Of a stretch of DNA of 41,019 nt, positions 1 through 9,348 are shown one piece after another; the first letter of the stretch is position 1, and each line of letters opens with the position of its first letter. Location: assembly GCA_020350285.1 (NCBI GenBank), contig CP070708.1:865055-906073 (forward strand), read 5' to 3'. Position numbers and translations under genes: made by a program. The stretch comes from Anaerolineaceae bacterium (GTDB taxonomy: Bacteria; Chloroflexota; Anaerolineae; Anaerolineales; E44-bin32). The notes under the pieces were generated by a model. It saw only the letters and a program-made list of their open reading frames with translations. It was not told the DNA's origin and made no database searches.

Positions 1-1454
1 AAATGGGAGGAGAGTACATCAACGGGCTCATGCTCTTTGGAGAGCCTGGCACTGGCAAGACCATGTTGGCCAAGGCGATGGCCGGAGAAGCGGGTGTCGC
101 CTTCATGTCCGTTGAAGGCTCGGGCTTCAGGGGTATGTTCTGGGGGATGGACACTTTGAGAATGATGACCTTTGTGAATAAAGCCCGTAAGTTAGCCCGA
201 GAGTATGGAGCCGCTATCGCCTACATTGACGAAGTCGATGCCGTGGGTATGTCGCGCGGAGGCGTCATGGGCGGTCAGGCCGGCGGGATGGGTAGGATGC
301 CCTTCATGGGCGGTGGCGGCGCACTTACCCGCCTGCTCTACGAGATGGATGGCATCGGCGAGCCGACATTTTGGGAACGGATACAGGCAAAGATCTACAA
401 GCTTCTTGGCAAACGCCCACCCAAACGCAATTGGCACGTCCTCTTCATGGGCTCGACCAACCGCCCAGACGTCCTTGACCCAGCGCTGTTGAGACCTGGT
501 CGGTTCGATCAAGTGATCAAGGTGGAACGACCAGACCGGATAGGACGGAAAGAGATCATCAAGGGCTACATCTCGAAGATCAAGCACGATCCGGCTCAGA
601 TCAACGTTGATGACATCGTTGCGGACACCCCACACGCCACGCCGGCACAGATCATGTCCGCTGTAACCAAGGATTCCGTGCGGAGAGCGTTATTCGAAGG
701 GCGCGATTACGTCATTCAGGAAGACATCGATCAGGCGATCCAGGAACAAATGGTGGGCATGGCCAACCCCATCGCTGATATGGATCCGCTGCAGCTCAGA
801 CAGGTGGCTTACCACGAAGCCGGGCACGCTGTGGTTCAGCATTACGTCATGCCGGATCAGCGCATCTCGCGCGTAAGCATCATTCGACGATCGAGCGGCG
901 CTTTGGGTTATGTGCTCTCGGTGGACACCGATGAAATCTACGCTCAACCACTCCGCCGCATCGTCGGCCGGATCATGGTCTCCCTGTCAGGACACATCGC
1001 GGTGAAGATCTTCATGGGAGAGTTCTGGACAGGAGCCACGGGTGACTATAACCGTGCCCGCACGATGCTTCGTTTATTGGCTATGCACGGATTCTTCGGA
1101 CCACCGGTTTCTGAACTATTCACCGATTTCAAGGAACTTCGCTTCGATGACGAACGTGTGGAACGAGTTTGGCGTCAACTCGAGGAGCAGGTCGAGCGCG
1201 TCCTGATCGAGCACGGACATGAGGTAGAGGCTTTGGTTGACGAGTTATTGAGCAAGAAGGAGCTCACCAACCGAGATGTCCTCTCGATACTCGGCAAGAA
1301 CAGCCTTCAACTAGTGCAGGAGGAGGGACAAGAAGTCGAGAGTGTGCTCGCCGAGTTGGGCGTGAACCCCAAAGGAATACCTCTGCCTCGCGAGTCCTCC
1401 GCTAGTAAGGGCGCTAAGACGGACTCCCCTGCAGAGGAGAAAGCTGGGGATTGA
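1..1454 (+). CDS. FtsH-type AAA+ zinc metalloprotease, 5' end outside window
   Basis: The frame is open at the left edge, so the true start and any N-terminal membrane part are missing. Counting from the first visible Met (base 3), Walker A GEPGTGKT is at residues 13-20, a pore-loop-like MFWG at 45-48, Walker B ending IDE at 75-77, and a second region of homology with STNRPDVLDPALLRPGRFD after it. The zinc protease motif HEAGH starts at residue 271, and the downstream TGATGDYNRA supplies the Asp that is the third zinc ligand in FtsH. This order, AAA+ then M41 peptidase, is diagnostic of ATP-dependent membrane protease FtsH. It is not a standard FtsH: a Gly/Met-rich insert (about 82-107) and a basic insert of about 30 residues precede the second region of homology. 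It is probably a divergent paralogue rather than the housekeeping copy. The gene is followed by dyad repeats and faces a minus-strand lipoprotein gene. Confidence 0.85.
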   Translation, partial: MGGEYINGLMLFGEPGTGKTMLAKAMAGEAGVAFMSVEGSGFRGMFWGMDTLRMMTFVNKARKLAREYGAAIAYIDEVDAVGMSRGGVMGGQAGGMGRMPFMGGGGALTRLLYEMDGIGEPTFWERIQAKIYKLLGKRPPKRNWHVLFMGSTNRPDVLDPALLRPGRFDQVIKVERPDRIGRKEIIKGYISKIKHDPAQINVDDIVADTPHATPAQIMSAVTKDSVRRALFEGRDYVIQEDIDQAIQEQMVGMANPIADMDPLQLRQVAYHEAGHAVVQHYVMPDQRISRVSIIRRSSGALGYVLSVDTDEIYAQPLRRIVGRIMVSLSGHIAVKIFMGEFWTGATGDYNRARTMLRLLAMHGFFGPPVSELFTDFKELRFDDERVERVWRQLEEQVERVLIEHGHEVEALVDELLSKKELTNRDVLSILGKNSLQLVQEEGQEVESVLAELGVNPKGIPLPRESSASKGAKTDSPAEEKAGD

Positions 1455-1506
1455 TTCTAGGATAATATATAAGTTAGGTAGGGGTGATTCGCGAAACGGT
1501 CCTTCA

Positions 1507-1539
1507 AGCTCCTCGCGAGCTTGAAGCTCGCGGGGAGCT
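1507..1539. repeat. CTCCTCGCGAGCTT dyad, copy 1
   Basis: Two 16-base arms (1507-1522 and 1524-1539) pair around one central base, with a single G-T type mismatch. The arm ends in GCGAGCTT and matches the perfect dyad at 39054-39086, so this is a dispersed family. It sits 53 bases past the protease stop. Confidence 0.75.
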
Positions 1540-1551
1540 GATGAGAGATGG

Positions 1552-1577
1552 CAGGGGCGGAGTAACCCCGCCCCTAC
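1552..1577. repeat. Palindrome of the GGGGC...GCCCC family, degenerate copy
   Basis: GGGGCGGAG, loop TAA, then CCCCGCCCCTAC. There is one mismatch in the stem and CAG in place of GTAG at the left end. It has the same core as the perfect copy at 28279-28305. Confidence 0.65.
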
Positions 1578-1596
1578 ACCATAGGAAGAACAAACC

Positions 1597-1621
1597 AGAA
1601 GGCCTCATACTGAGGCCTTCT
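1597..1621 (-). terminator. Hairpin between convergent genes, likely terminator
   Basis: An 11-bp perfect stem, AGAAGGCCTCA / TGAGGCCTTCT, closes a 3-base loop. Read on the minus strand it is followed by a T-rich stretch (GGTTTGTTCTT), which suits termination of the lipoprotein gene ending at 1661. On the plus strand no T-run follows, so action on the protease transcript is less certain. Confidence 0.55.
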
Positions 1622-1660
1622 ATCCTTCACTCATCAAACACAAACAAGGTGATCAAAGGT

Positions 1661-3010
1661 TTATTTCCAAGACCAAAAAGCAAGTCTCCCTTCGGTCAGG
1701 AAGCGCGGTGCGTAGGCGCCCGATGAGGGCACGATGAATATACTCGGGCCAACCTCAGTAAGCGCTGAGAGCACCAGATAATTGCCATCTGGCGACCAGA
1801 TGGTGGCTGAGCGTTGGAATTGATCATATAGAGGGATGATCTGCATTAATTCTGTCGTCGGCTGGAAGGCGGCGATCCGCTGTGTCATACCCGTTTCCGC
1901 ATTGGCCACGTGTAAATTGAACATCTCCACGGTTACAGCCTCGCCTCCTTCCTCTTCAGGTCCTGCGGACATCAGCACCGGCTCAAAGTATGCGATCCAA
2001 TTTCCGTCCGGTGACCAGAAGAACCCGATTACATCATGGGCTTCGATCTCGATCGTTTGAGGGTTGGACGGATTTTCCAAAGAGACAAGATGGAGGCTTC
2101 CTGGTTCGAGCCTGGACGGGTTAAGACTTTCAACATAAGCAAGACGGTCACCTTTAGGCGACCAATCAAAGGCAACGATCCCTTCCAATGACGTGATTTC
2201 TGATTGCACTCGACCGGAGGAGTCGGTCACGACCAAGCTTTGCCCACCGCCCACACGATCTGTCGCCAAGACGGCAAACCGCCCATCCGGAGAATACGCC
2301 GGAGCCTGGAAGAAAGCCGGTGCCAGACCAAGACCAACTTCTGACACAGGATCATTGAGGGTCAACCGTGATATTCGCGCCTGCTCGGGGTTCTCCACGG
2401 GAGGGCCACCTACATGAGCAAGGATGCTTAGGTCAGCAGGAGACCACGTCCAATAGTATGGATAACCAACGTCAACCACCGTCACATCACCCCCAATACT
2501 GGGAGCCACCATGAGGGCGTATTTATTGCTGCCAAGACCTATCGTGAGGAACCCAAGCTGCTCGCCGTCCGGAGACCAGTTTGCATAGAAAGGGAAGTAA
2601 CGTGGGCTGCTGAAGATCTCTACAAGGTCGTCCTCACCCATTGAACTGGTGTAAAGCGCGGAAGACATAGGGGTACCGTCCTCATTCGCAATGGCACGGA
2701 TGAAAGCCAACTGTTTTGCATCTGGCGACCATGTGGGCAAAAAATAAGACAATTGAATTCCCGCATCCTCCACTTGGAGGGTCGCATCTTGGGTGATAGA
2801 AACCTTATCGCCACCAGCCTGGTTAATGGTGTAGATGTTCCCATCCACCCCTACATATGCGATCAAACCCGACTTACGCTCCAACGAAGATAGGAGTGGG
2901 CTCTGCGGCATATTCATACCCTGGGAACCACAAGCGGCCACCATCAGGAGCAGGGCAATCCAAAATCCAACGAGCCAGCCTTTTCTTCCCGTCATCGAAG
3001 ATTTTTCCAA
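1661..3010 (-). CDS. TolB/PD40-type beta-propeller lipoprotein
   Basis: A predicted exported lipoprotein of 449 residues. The N-terminus has a basic start (TGRK), a hydrophobic core and a lipobox VAAC with Cys27, so it should be lipid-anchored outside the cytoplasmic membrane. The rest is built of repeats with the recurrent motif WSPDG (also WSPDAKQLAF, YSPDGRFAVL), typical of PD40/TolB-like WD40-type propeller blades; six or more blades can be seen. No catalytic domain is visible, so a binding or scaffold role is inferred. The start at 3010 lacks a good ribosome site. An alternative Met at 2995 keeps the whole signal peptide and is equally possible. The gene runs against the protease gene and away from degV. 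Confidence 0.8.
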   Translation of the reverse strand: MEKSSMTGRKGWLVGFWIALLLMVAACGSQGMNMPQSPLLSSLERKSGLIAYVGVDGNIYTINQAGGDKVSITQDATLQVEDAGIQLSYFLPTWSPDAKQLAFIRAIANEDGTPMSSALYTSSMGEDDLVEIFSSPRYFPFYANWSPDGEQLGFLTIGLGSNKYALMVAPSIGGDVTVVDVGYPYYWTWSPADLSILAHVGGPPVENPEQARISRLTLNDPVSEVGLGLAPAFFQAPAYSPDGRFAVLATDRVGGGQSLVVTDSSGRVQSEITSLEGIVAFDWSPKGDRLAYVESLNPSRLEPGSLHLVSLENPSNPQTIEIEAHDVIGFFWSPDGNWIAYFEPVLMSAGPEEEGGEAVTVEMFNLHVANAETGMTQRIAAFQPTTELMQIIPLYDQFQRSATIWSPDGNYLVLSALTEVGPSIFIVPSSGAYAPRFLTEGRLAFWSWK

Positions 3011-3272
3011 TCGCGTATCACATCCGTAGATGAAGCAATTCTAACATGGGTGTAAAGAAGCACGTGAGCAGGATAATCTAGCTATAGTGTGCAGTCTGAG
3101 TTCCCGCGTATCTCTCACAACGCCCCCAAGACACGCAGGTCAAACAAATACCCATCGATGTGTGATCCGAGAAGCTTGTCCCTTACCGCCCCCTCGACTA
3201 AACTCGGAGTGAATCAAAGTGTAATCTCAAGGGTTCAATTCAACACCCTAATGAAGACTCGTGGAGGAAACC

Positions 3273-4127
3273 ATGACCAATCAGAAGATCACCATCGTAA
3301 CCGATAGCTCAGCTTATATTCCAAAATCCGCTCAAGAGGGGTTGGATATAGCGGTTATTCCTCTATGGCTCATATGGGATGATGATCGTTTTCAAGACGG
3401 AGTCGACATTGATCCTCAAAGCTTCTATGATCGATTGAAGAAATCAGCCACCCTCCCCACCTCATCTCAACCCTCAGCCAAGGAATTTGAGATTTTCTTC
3501 CGTCAAGTTGCTGAAGAGTGTGACGCCATCGTCAGTGTCCTCGTCTCATCAAAGATAAGTGGCACGGTTGACTGTGCACAGATGGCGTTGTCAGAAATCC
3601 AAGATTTCCCAATCCGAATTGTGGATGCGATGTCGAGCTCGATGGGATTGGGCTTCGTTGTATTAGCTGCTGCCCGTGCAGCCGCTGCCGGTGCGGATCT
3701 CGATGACGTGGTCGCTGCGGCTGAGAAAATGCGGGACAACGTACAGCTCATCTTTGTCGTGGACACCTTGGAATATCTCCACCGCACTGGGCGCATCACG
3801 GGCGCGAAGCGATTGTTGGGCACAGCATTAAGGATCAAGCCAATCCTTGAGTTTAAAGATGGGCTCATCCAATCGCTCTCCCAAGCTAGGACAAAGGGCA
3901 AGGCTTTTGAACAACTGCTTCAAATTTCGGAGGAACGGTTAGGCGATAAGAGAATGGCCGAAGCAGCGATCGTTGATATTGATAACCCTGAGGATGGCGA
4001 AGCCGTGGCGAGAATGACAAATGAACGATTTAGCCCAGCGATCATCCATCGCGCCGAAGTTAGCCCAGTTGTTGGAACCCATGTCGGTCCTGGCGCCATT
4101 GGCATCGCTTTCTACCCCGAGGAATAA
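3273..4127 (+). CDS. DegV family fatty-acid-binding protein
   Basis: 284 residues. The N-terminus KITIVTDSSAYIP is the signature of DegV, followed by VIPLWLIWDD, a segment with TSQPS, and the EYLHRTGRI(T)GAKR region. The C-terminus ends with the GTHVGPGAIGIAFYPEE motif of this family. DegV proteins bind a fatty acid between two domains and, in Firmicutes (FakB), present it to a fatty acid kinase. No FakA kinase gene is adjacent here, so the partner is unknown. The start is the ATG at 3273, which has GGAGG at 3263-3267 with a five-base spacer. An in-frame GTG at 3261 would place that site inside the gene and is rejected. Confidence 0.9.
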   Translation: MTNQKITIVTDSSAYIPKSAQEGLDIAVIPLWLIWDDDRFQDGVDIDPQSFYDRLKKSATLPTSSQPSAKEFEIFFRQVAEECDAIVSVLVSSKISGTVDCAQMALSEIQDFPIRIVDAMSSSMGLGFVVLAAARAAAAGADLDDVVAAAEKMRDNVQLIFVVDTLEYLHRTGRITGAKRLLGTALRIKPILEFKDGLIQSLSQARTKGKAFEQLLQISEERLGDKRMAEAAIVDIDNPEDGEAVARMTNERFSPAIIHRAEVSPVVGTHVGPGAIGIAFYPEE

Positions 4128-4211
4128 ACAGGCCTGGTGGTTCTTTTTGATACATGAATGCACAAAAAATGAGGGAGGGGAAGGAGACACACTAGCTCAG
4201 GAGATACATAA

Positions 4212-4670
4212 ATGAATCAAGAAACCTATCAAATGATTCCCATTGGATACGTCCGACGGACGGATCAGGATATCCATCTTGAGATTCTCGACGCCTACAG
4301 ACCGGCTTTGCTCCAGCTTAACCAATTCAGCCATGTCATGGTATTTTGGTGGGCAGATAGGCATGACAACGAGGCCAGTCGAAGCGTGATGCAAACAGAA
4401 CCGCCATATGCTCCCGGACAGGTCTGTGGTGTATTTGCCACCAGGGCGGAATATCGCCCCAATCCCATTGCCATGACGACGTGCAAGTTGGAAGGCGTTG
4501 ACCAAGAAAAAGGGGTCGTACGTATTGCCGACATTGATGCCTATGACGGCACCGGTGTGGTCGATCTGAAGGCGTACTTCCCCGTGTGTGATCGTGTGGA
4601 GGAGTTTCGGGTTCCTGAATGGGTCTCGGATTGGCCGGAATGGATGCCGGAGGAGGGACTGGGATTGTAA
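4212..4670 (+). CDS. trmO: TrmO/TsaA-like tRNA methyltransferase
   Basis: 152 residues of the UPF0066/TrmO family, which methylates t6A37 of certain tRNAs using S-adenosylmethionine. The two family signatures are intact: GVFATRAEYRPNPIA at 73-87 and DAYDGTGVVDLKAYFP at 109-124. The protein is the short form. E. coli TrmO has an extra C-terminal domain of about 70 residues that is absent here, so the exact tRNA substrate is not assured. AGGAGA at 4199-4204 sets the start. It follows degV by 84 bases on the same strand and could be co-transcribed with it. Confidence 0.8.
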   Translation: MNQETYQMIPIGYVRRTDQDIHLEILDAYRPALLQLNQFSHVMVFWWADRHDNEASRSVMQTEPPYAPGQVCGVFATRAEYRPNPIAMTTCKLEGVDQEKGVVRIADIDAYDGTGVVDLKAYFPVCDRVEEFRVPEWVSDWPEWMPEEGLGL

Positions 4671-4755
4671 TCCGCTACCGTAAAGTCAAACACCCATCCA
4701 CCGTAGCCAACTTCACATTTGGGAATGATTTTTCACCTCATGGAAAGATGCTGAT

Positions 4756-5886
4756 ATGAACAATAAAAAACTGCTCATATTAGGCGGCTATGGAAATACC
4801 GGCCGACTCATCGCTCGTTTGCTCCTGCAGGAAACAAATGCCGAACTCATCCTGGCCGGACGATCCATCACTAAAGCCGAGGATCTCGTACGGCAACTTA
4901 ACGGTGATTTCGAAGGAAATAGAGTGACAGGGATTCACTCGGACGCCTCGGATGCCGAAAGTCTTAAGCAAGCATTTCACGGAGTGGATCTGGTACTCGT
5001 CGCTTCAAGTACGGCTATATACGCTGAGTGTGTCGCCGTGGCCGCGCTTGAGGTGGGTATCGATTATATGGATATCCAATACTCAACAGAAAAAACGTCT
5101 CTTTTAAAATCCATGACCTCGGAGATTGAGAAAAGCGGTCGCTGCTTCATCACTGATGGCGGGTTTCACCCTGGGCTTCCTGCGGCTTTGGTCCATTACG
5201 TTGCCCAACATTATGACAAGCTTGAAAAAGCCCTTGTGGGAAGCGTCATTAAAGTGAACTGGGCTGGATTGTCTGTAACGGAGAGTACGGCTTATGAGTT
5301 CATGTCCGAGCTAGCCGACTATGAGAGCCTGGTCTACAAGAAGGGCAAATGGCAGAAAGCCCGTTTTCAGGGAATGTTGGATTTTATAACCATGGATTTC
5401 GGCCGCGGATTCGGTCGGCAATACGCTGTCCCTATGTTTCTAGAGGAGATGCGTTCTATCCCTGAGACATACCCTTCGCTCTCTGAGACCGGGTTCTATG
5501 TGGGCGGATTCAATTGGTTTGTGGACTGGCTGGTTTTTCCCCTTGCTGCAATATTATTGAAGTTGTTCCCGAGAAGAGCGGCTAAGCCCACAACAAGGCT
5601 CATGAGTTGGGGATTGAAAACATTCTCAAAGCCGCCATATGGCACGCTCTTGAGAGTAGAATCCGCTGGTACCAAAGACGGCAGACCCATTACCAAAGAT
5701 GTGACACTTTATCATGAGGATGGCTACATGTTTACCGCAATCCCGGTGGTCGCATGTTTACTTCAGTACCTAGATGGATCGATCAGGAAACCCGGTTTTT
5801 GGACGCAGGCGAACATTGTGGAGCCTAACCGATTGATGGATGACATGGAGCGAATGGGCGTCGATGTCACAAGTCAAGGTCAATGA
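4756..5886 (+). CDS. Saccharopine-dehydrogenase-like NAD(P)-binding protein
   Basis: 376 residues. The N-terminus KLLILGGYGNTGRLIARLL is a Rossmann dinucleotide-binding loop (GGYGNTG, residues 10-16), followed by AELILAGRS. The middle holds FITDGGFHPGLPAALVHYVA, as in the saccharopine dehydrogenase / trans-acting enoyl reductase superfamily. Around residues 250-275 a hydrophobic stretch (FVDWLVFPLAAILLKLF) may touch the membrane. Members reduce or oxidise diverse substrates, so the reaction cannot be fixed from sequence. No lysine biosynthesis genes are nearby. A weak purine-rich site (GGAAAG) precedes the ATG. Confidence 0.7.
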   Translation: MNNKKLLILGGYGNTGRLIARLLLQETNAELILAGRSITKAEDLVRQLNGDFEGNRVTGIHSDASDAESLKQAFHGVDLVLVASSTAIYAECVAVAALEVGIDYMDIQYSTEKTSLLKSMTSEIEKSGRCFITDGGFHPGLPAALVHYVAQHYDKLEKALVGSVIKVNWAGLSVTESTAYEFMSELADYESLVYKKGKWQKARFQGMLDFITMDFGRGFGRQYAVPMFLEEMRSIPETYPSLSETGFYVGGFNWFVDWLVFPLAAILLKLFPRRAAKPTTRLMSWGLKTFSKPPYGTLLRVESAGTKDGRPITKDVTLYHEDGYMFTAIPVVACLLQYLDGSIRKPGFWTQANIVEPNRLMDDMERMGVDVTSQGQ

Positions 5887-6108
5887 CCCAAGGGCGATCA
5901 CCAAAGTAGGACCTGTGTGTTGGCTTCTTCAAACTTCGAAGATCTGACAACGAAAAACGAGAGAGAATGGACAGTCAATTCGCCTCAAAGCCCAAGCATG
6001 TGTTGGATCAGACACCTCAAACAACTAATGCAAGGCTCGCGATCTGAAGTTTAAAACTTTAGTCTCCCCACATTGACTTAAAGGAAAAACTGTCTGAAGA
6101 TAGATCCC

Positions 6109-7539
6109 ATGACTACCCACGATGCCGGAATACCTACCCCTACCGGAGACCATGAGAAGAAACTCGTTGCGCGGAGTTCCGTTCTCGCGGCTGTTTTCCT
6201 GACGCTTATTAAACTGGTTATTGGGATCATAACTGGTAGCCTGGGCATCTTGTCAGAGGCGGCTCATTCCGGTCTTGACTTAGTTGCTGCCGGTGTGACG
6301 TGGTTTGCCGTCAGCGTTTCATCAAGCCCCCCCGACAGCGAGCACACTTACGGCCACGGTAAGATCGAGAACTTGTCGGCACTTTTTGAAACCTTCCTCT
6401 TGCTACTGACCTGCTTGTGGATCATCTACGAGGCTATTCAGCGACTGTTCTTCAAGGAAGTCGAGGTCGAGGCGAATTTCTGGGCTTTCCTCGTCATGGC
6501 CACCTCGATTGTGGTCGATATCTCCCGATCGCGCGCACTATACCGCGTCGCCAGGAAGTACAAGAGCCAAGCGCTCGAAGCGGATGCGCTCCATTTTGCC
6601 ACCGATATTTGGTCATCGGCCGTCGTGATCGGGGGTTTGACTCTGGTGCGTTTATCCGATGTCCTCGGTGTTGAGTGGTTGGTCAAAGCTGACGCCATTG
6701 CAGCATTGGCAGTTGCCGGAATCGTCATATATGTCAGCGCGAAGCTAGGTATAAGAACGATTTCTGCACTGCTTGACGCCGTTCCTGCAGGCTTGCAGGA
6801 TGAAATCGTATATGTTGCTCATGTGCCAGGCGTGTTAAAAGTAAAGCGTGCGCGTGTCCGCATCGCGGGACCTGAAGCCTTCGCCGACCTCACACTCATG
6901 GTCCGTCACGATACCACCCTCGAACAAGCCCACGAAATCGCCGACCAAGCTGAAGAGGCGGTGCGTCAAATCCTGCCAGGCGCCGATGTGGTGGTCCATA
7001 TCGAGCCCCTTGTTCGAGGAGAGAACGGTATCGTTAATACCGTTCGTCGCTTGGCGGCGAACCATGGGATGAGTACTCACGCACTGCGCATCTATGATGT
7101 CGCTGAGAGGCGATTGCTGGAATTGCACATTGAAGTTGAGGACTCTCTCAGCGTTGACGAGGCGCACGCCAAAGTCTCAATCTTTGAGAGCGAGATTCGT
7201 AGCGCTCTACCTAGCATCGACCAGGTTGTCTCCCACATCGAACCCATTGGAGAGCCTGAAGAAAGGCAAAGAGGATCTCCTGACGACGAGAGTTTGGTCT
7301 ATACCGTCCTTCAGGAGTTGAAGGAACGCATGGGTCAGGAATGCCGCTTCCACCAGGTAGAGGTGCATCGCACTGAAAGTGAGCTCTTCGTAACGCTTCA
7401 TTGCACCGTTGATCCAGACACAGCAATCGTCGATGCACACACGTTCACCGAGGAGGTTGAGAGCGAGCTCCGTTCAAGAATCCCTCAACTGAACCGTGTT
7501 GTCATCCACGTTGAACCACCAGATGCTGATGAAGCGTAG
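6109..7539 (+). CDS. Cation diffusion facilitator with three C-terminal domains
   Basis: 476 residues; CDF proteins are usually about 300. The membrane part (about 20-215) has the metal-site pairs H53-x3-D57 in TM2 and H162-x3-D166 in TM5, plus the EHTYGHGKIE loop at 78-87. The cytoplasmic part is three successive copies of the ferredoxin-like CDF dimerisation domain. Each ends in the same motif: HIEP at 297-300, HIEP at 376-379 and HVEP at 467-470, and each has an AH pair 22-23 residues before that His. The HD/HD sites suggest Zn2+ (or a similar divalent ion) efflux by proton exchange. A ZIP transporter follows at 7749. No Shine-Dalgarno sequence is visible. TTGACT at 6073-6078 with a poor -10 (GAAGAT, 6096-6101) would give a nearly leaderless mRNA, which I hold as weak. 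Confidence 0.9.
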   Translation: MTTHDAGIPTPTGDHEKKLVARSSVLAAVFLTLIKLVIGIITGSLGILSEAAHSGLDLVAAGVTWFAVSVSSSPPDSEHTYGHGKIENLSALFETFLLLLTCLWIIYEAIQRLFFKEVEVEANFWAFLVMATSIVVDISRSRALYRVARKYKSQALEADALHFATDIWSSAVVIGGLTLVRLSDVLGVEWLVKADAIAALAVAGIVIYVSAKLGIRTISALLDAVPAGLQDEIVYVAHVPGVLKVKRARVRIAGPEAFADLTLMVRHDTTLEQAHEIADQAEEAVRQILPGADVVVHIEPLVRGENGIVNTVRRLAANHGMSTHALRIYDVAERRLLELHIEVEDSLSVDEAHAKVSIFESEIRSALPSIDQVVSHIEPIGEPEERQRGSPDDESLVYTVLQELKERMGQECRFHQVEVHRTESELFVTLHCTVDPDTAIVDAHTFTEEVESELRSRIPQLNRVVIHVEPPDADEA

Positions 7540-7748
7540 ACAGCTGATTTATCGCAACCGCTCAACGTAAAACCAATTTACAGCGCCTATCACTTCGTGT
7601 ATCCTGTTGGAATCCGGGATGTGGGAAAAAGCCTGATCTGTGTTAAGTCGATGGTTGGGATATTAAATAGTAGCACTCCAAATTCCACAGATCACGATGG
7701 GGTTTAACCTCATCTCTCACCGTATCACGGTATCAAAGGAGTTTTCTG

Positions 7749-8561
7749 GTGTTTGACTGGTTCGTCGATCTCAATCCCATACTGCAAGCCCTCTTGGCGA
7801 CTTGCTTTACCTGGTTTCTAACCGCACTAGGAGCTGGAGCAGTTTTTGTGTTCAAAACCGTAAGCCGTAAGGTCTTGGACGGCATGTTGGGTTTTGCCGC
7901 CGGCGTCATGATCGCTGCTAGCTTCTGGTCGCTCCTGGCGCCCGCGATTGAGATGGCCGAGGAATTCAGCCTGCCCTCTTGGGTTCCAGCGGTTGTTGGC
8001 TTCCTGCTCGGTGGGGCATTTCTAAGACTTGTAGACAGTGTGCTGCCCCACCTCCACATGGGTTTCCCGATGGAAAAGGCAGAAGGTGTTCCAACAAATT
8101 GGCGCAGGATCGTTCTTTTAATATTAGCGATCACCTTACATAATTTGCCCGAAGGCTTAGCCGTCGGCGTGGCTTTTGGTGCGGTAGCCTCTGATCTGCC
8201 ATCCGCCACTTTGGCAGGGGCGATGGCATTAGCCCTGGGCATTGGGATTCAAAATTTTCCTGAGGGAACAGCCGTATCCGTGCCGTTACGCAGAGAGGGG
8301 ATGTCACGATTGAAGAGTTTCTGGTACGGACAGCTTTCGGCTGTCGTTGAACCCATTGCCGGCGTGATTGGCGCTGCGGCTGTACTTCTTATGCGTCCCA
8401 TTCTTCCCTATGCTCTGGCGTTCGCTGCGGGTGCGATGATCTTTGTTGTGGTAGAAGAATTGATACCCGAGTCGCAACTTGGGGGACACACAGACATCGC
8501 GACATTGGGAGCGATGCTCGGTTTCGCGGTGATGATGACCCTGGACGTTGCTCTAGGATAA
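7749..8561 (+). CDS. ZIP family divalent metal transporter
   Basis: 270 residues, about the length of ZupT. It has eight hydrophobic segments and the two ZIP metal-site helices: HNLPEG at 131-136 and QNFPEG at 168-173, the paired TM4/TM5 signature. A His-containing loop (PHLHMG, about 100-105) lies before TM4. ZIP proteins bring Zn2+, Fe2+ or Mn2+ into the cytoplasm, opposite to the CDF exporter encoded 209 bases upstream. The pairing suggests a metal-homeostasis locus, though no regulator gene is adjacent. The start is GTG, with AAAGGAG at 7736-7742 and a six-base spacer. Confidence 0.9.
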   Translation: MFDWFVDLNPILQALLATCFTWFLTALGAGAVFVFKTVSRKVLDGMLGFAAGVMIAASFWSLLAPAIEMAEEFSLPSWVPAVVGFLLGGAFLRLVDSVLPHLHMGFPMEKAEGVPTNWRRIVLLILAITLHNLPEGLAVGVAFGAVASDLPSATLAGAMALALGIGIQNFPEGTAVSVPLRREGMSRLKSFWYGQLSAVVEPIAGVIGAAAVLLMRPILPYALAFAAGAMIFVVVEELIPESQLGGHTDIATLGAMLGFAVMMTLDVALG

Positions 8562-8629
8562 ACTAAAAGGTAAGGCCCAACAAACCTCTTCATGGATCTC
8601 TACCCGAACAACCACATGAGGTGAACTCG

Positions 8630-9295
8630 ATGATACGAGGGATCGTAATTGCTATTATCTATCTCACCTCGCTTGTGGTCATCCTCTTCGTCTCGGCTGG
8701 TCGTATTGACTGGCCGATGGGATGGGCTTCGTTGGGCATCTATATCCTTATCAGCATCATCAACTTTATGCTTGTAGACCCCACATTAGTAACAGAGCGC
8801 GCACAGATAAGAACGGGTGTCAACATTCGAGACATGATCTTGGCCAGCCTCTCGTTCCTCTTCTTCTTTCCTTTGACCTTACTTGTTGCAGGGCTCGATA
8901 TCGGACGTTACGCATGGTCGCCCACCATTCCCCTTGCCATACAGGTGATCGCTCTCCTTGTGTTCGCGTTTGGGAACGCGATCGGCAGCTGGGCAATGGT
9001 CCAAAACAAGTATTTTTCGACCTTCATCCGTATCCAGGAGGATCGCGATCACGAAGTCATCACTAGTGGCCCATATCATTGGGTACGGCACCCTGGCTAT
9101 GCAGGGGTGATTTTGGCTTCGATCGCCCTCCCGATCTCGCTGGGTTCACTTTGGGCGCTCATACCTGCGTTCATAGGGGCGTGTGGTTTCGTGGTCCGCA
9201 CCTTCTTTGAGGATCGCGTCCTCTTGGAAGAGCTCAACGGTTATCGTGAGTATGCACAATCCGTCCCATTCCGCTTGCTTCCTGGCATCTGGTGA
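8630..9295 (+). CDS. Isoprenylcysteine carboxyl methyltransferase family protein
   Basis: 221 residues, with five or so membrane helices and the C-terminal signature of the ICMT/PEMT-like family: NKYFSTFIRIQEDR, then HEVITSGPYHWVRHPGYAG, then FFEDRVLLEELNGYREY. The HPGY and RxHE/ED residues form the S-adenosylmethionine and substrate site in characterised members. The bacterial substrate is unknown and may be a phospholipid, an isoprenoid or a small thiol. The ATG at 8630 has GAGGTGA (8618-8624) five bases upstream and is preferred over an in-frame GTG at 8621 that overlaps that site. Confidence 0.8.
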   Translation: MIRGIVIAIIYLTSLVVILFVSAGRIDWPMGWASLGIYILISIINFMLVDPTLVTERAQIRTGVNIRDMILASLSFLFFFPLTLLVAGLDIGRYAWSPTIPLAIQVIALLVFAFGNAIGSWAMVQNKYFSTFIRIQEDRDHEVITSGPYHWVRHPGYAGVILASIALPISLGSLWALIPAFIGACGFVVRTFFEDRVLLEELNGYREYAQSVPFRLLPGIW

Positions 9296-9348
9296 GGCGT
9301 CGATGGTAGCCAACAACCAATGCCCAGCGAGAGAGGAGATGGTTCTTC

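Noticed and set aside
1484-1726. 80-codon open frame after the protease gene
   Set aside because: It is made of two dyad repeats and the terminator and runs into the opposite gene.
3089-3272. Small open frame upstream of degV
   Set aside because: It has no ribosome site or recognisable protein character, and it overlaps the degV leader and start in another frame.
6073-6101. Promoter for the CDF gene
   Set aside because: TTGACT is good, but the -10 at 17 bases (GAAGAT) matches poorly, so it is not listed as a feature.
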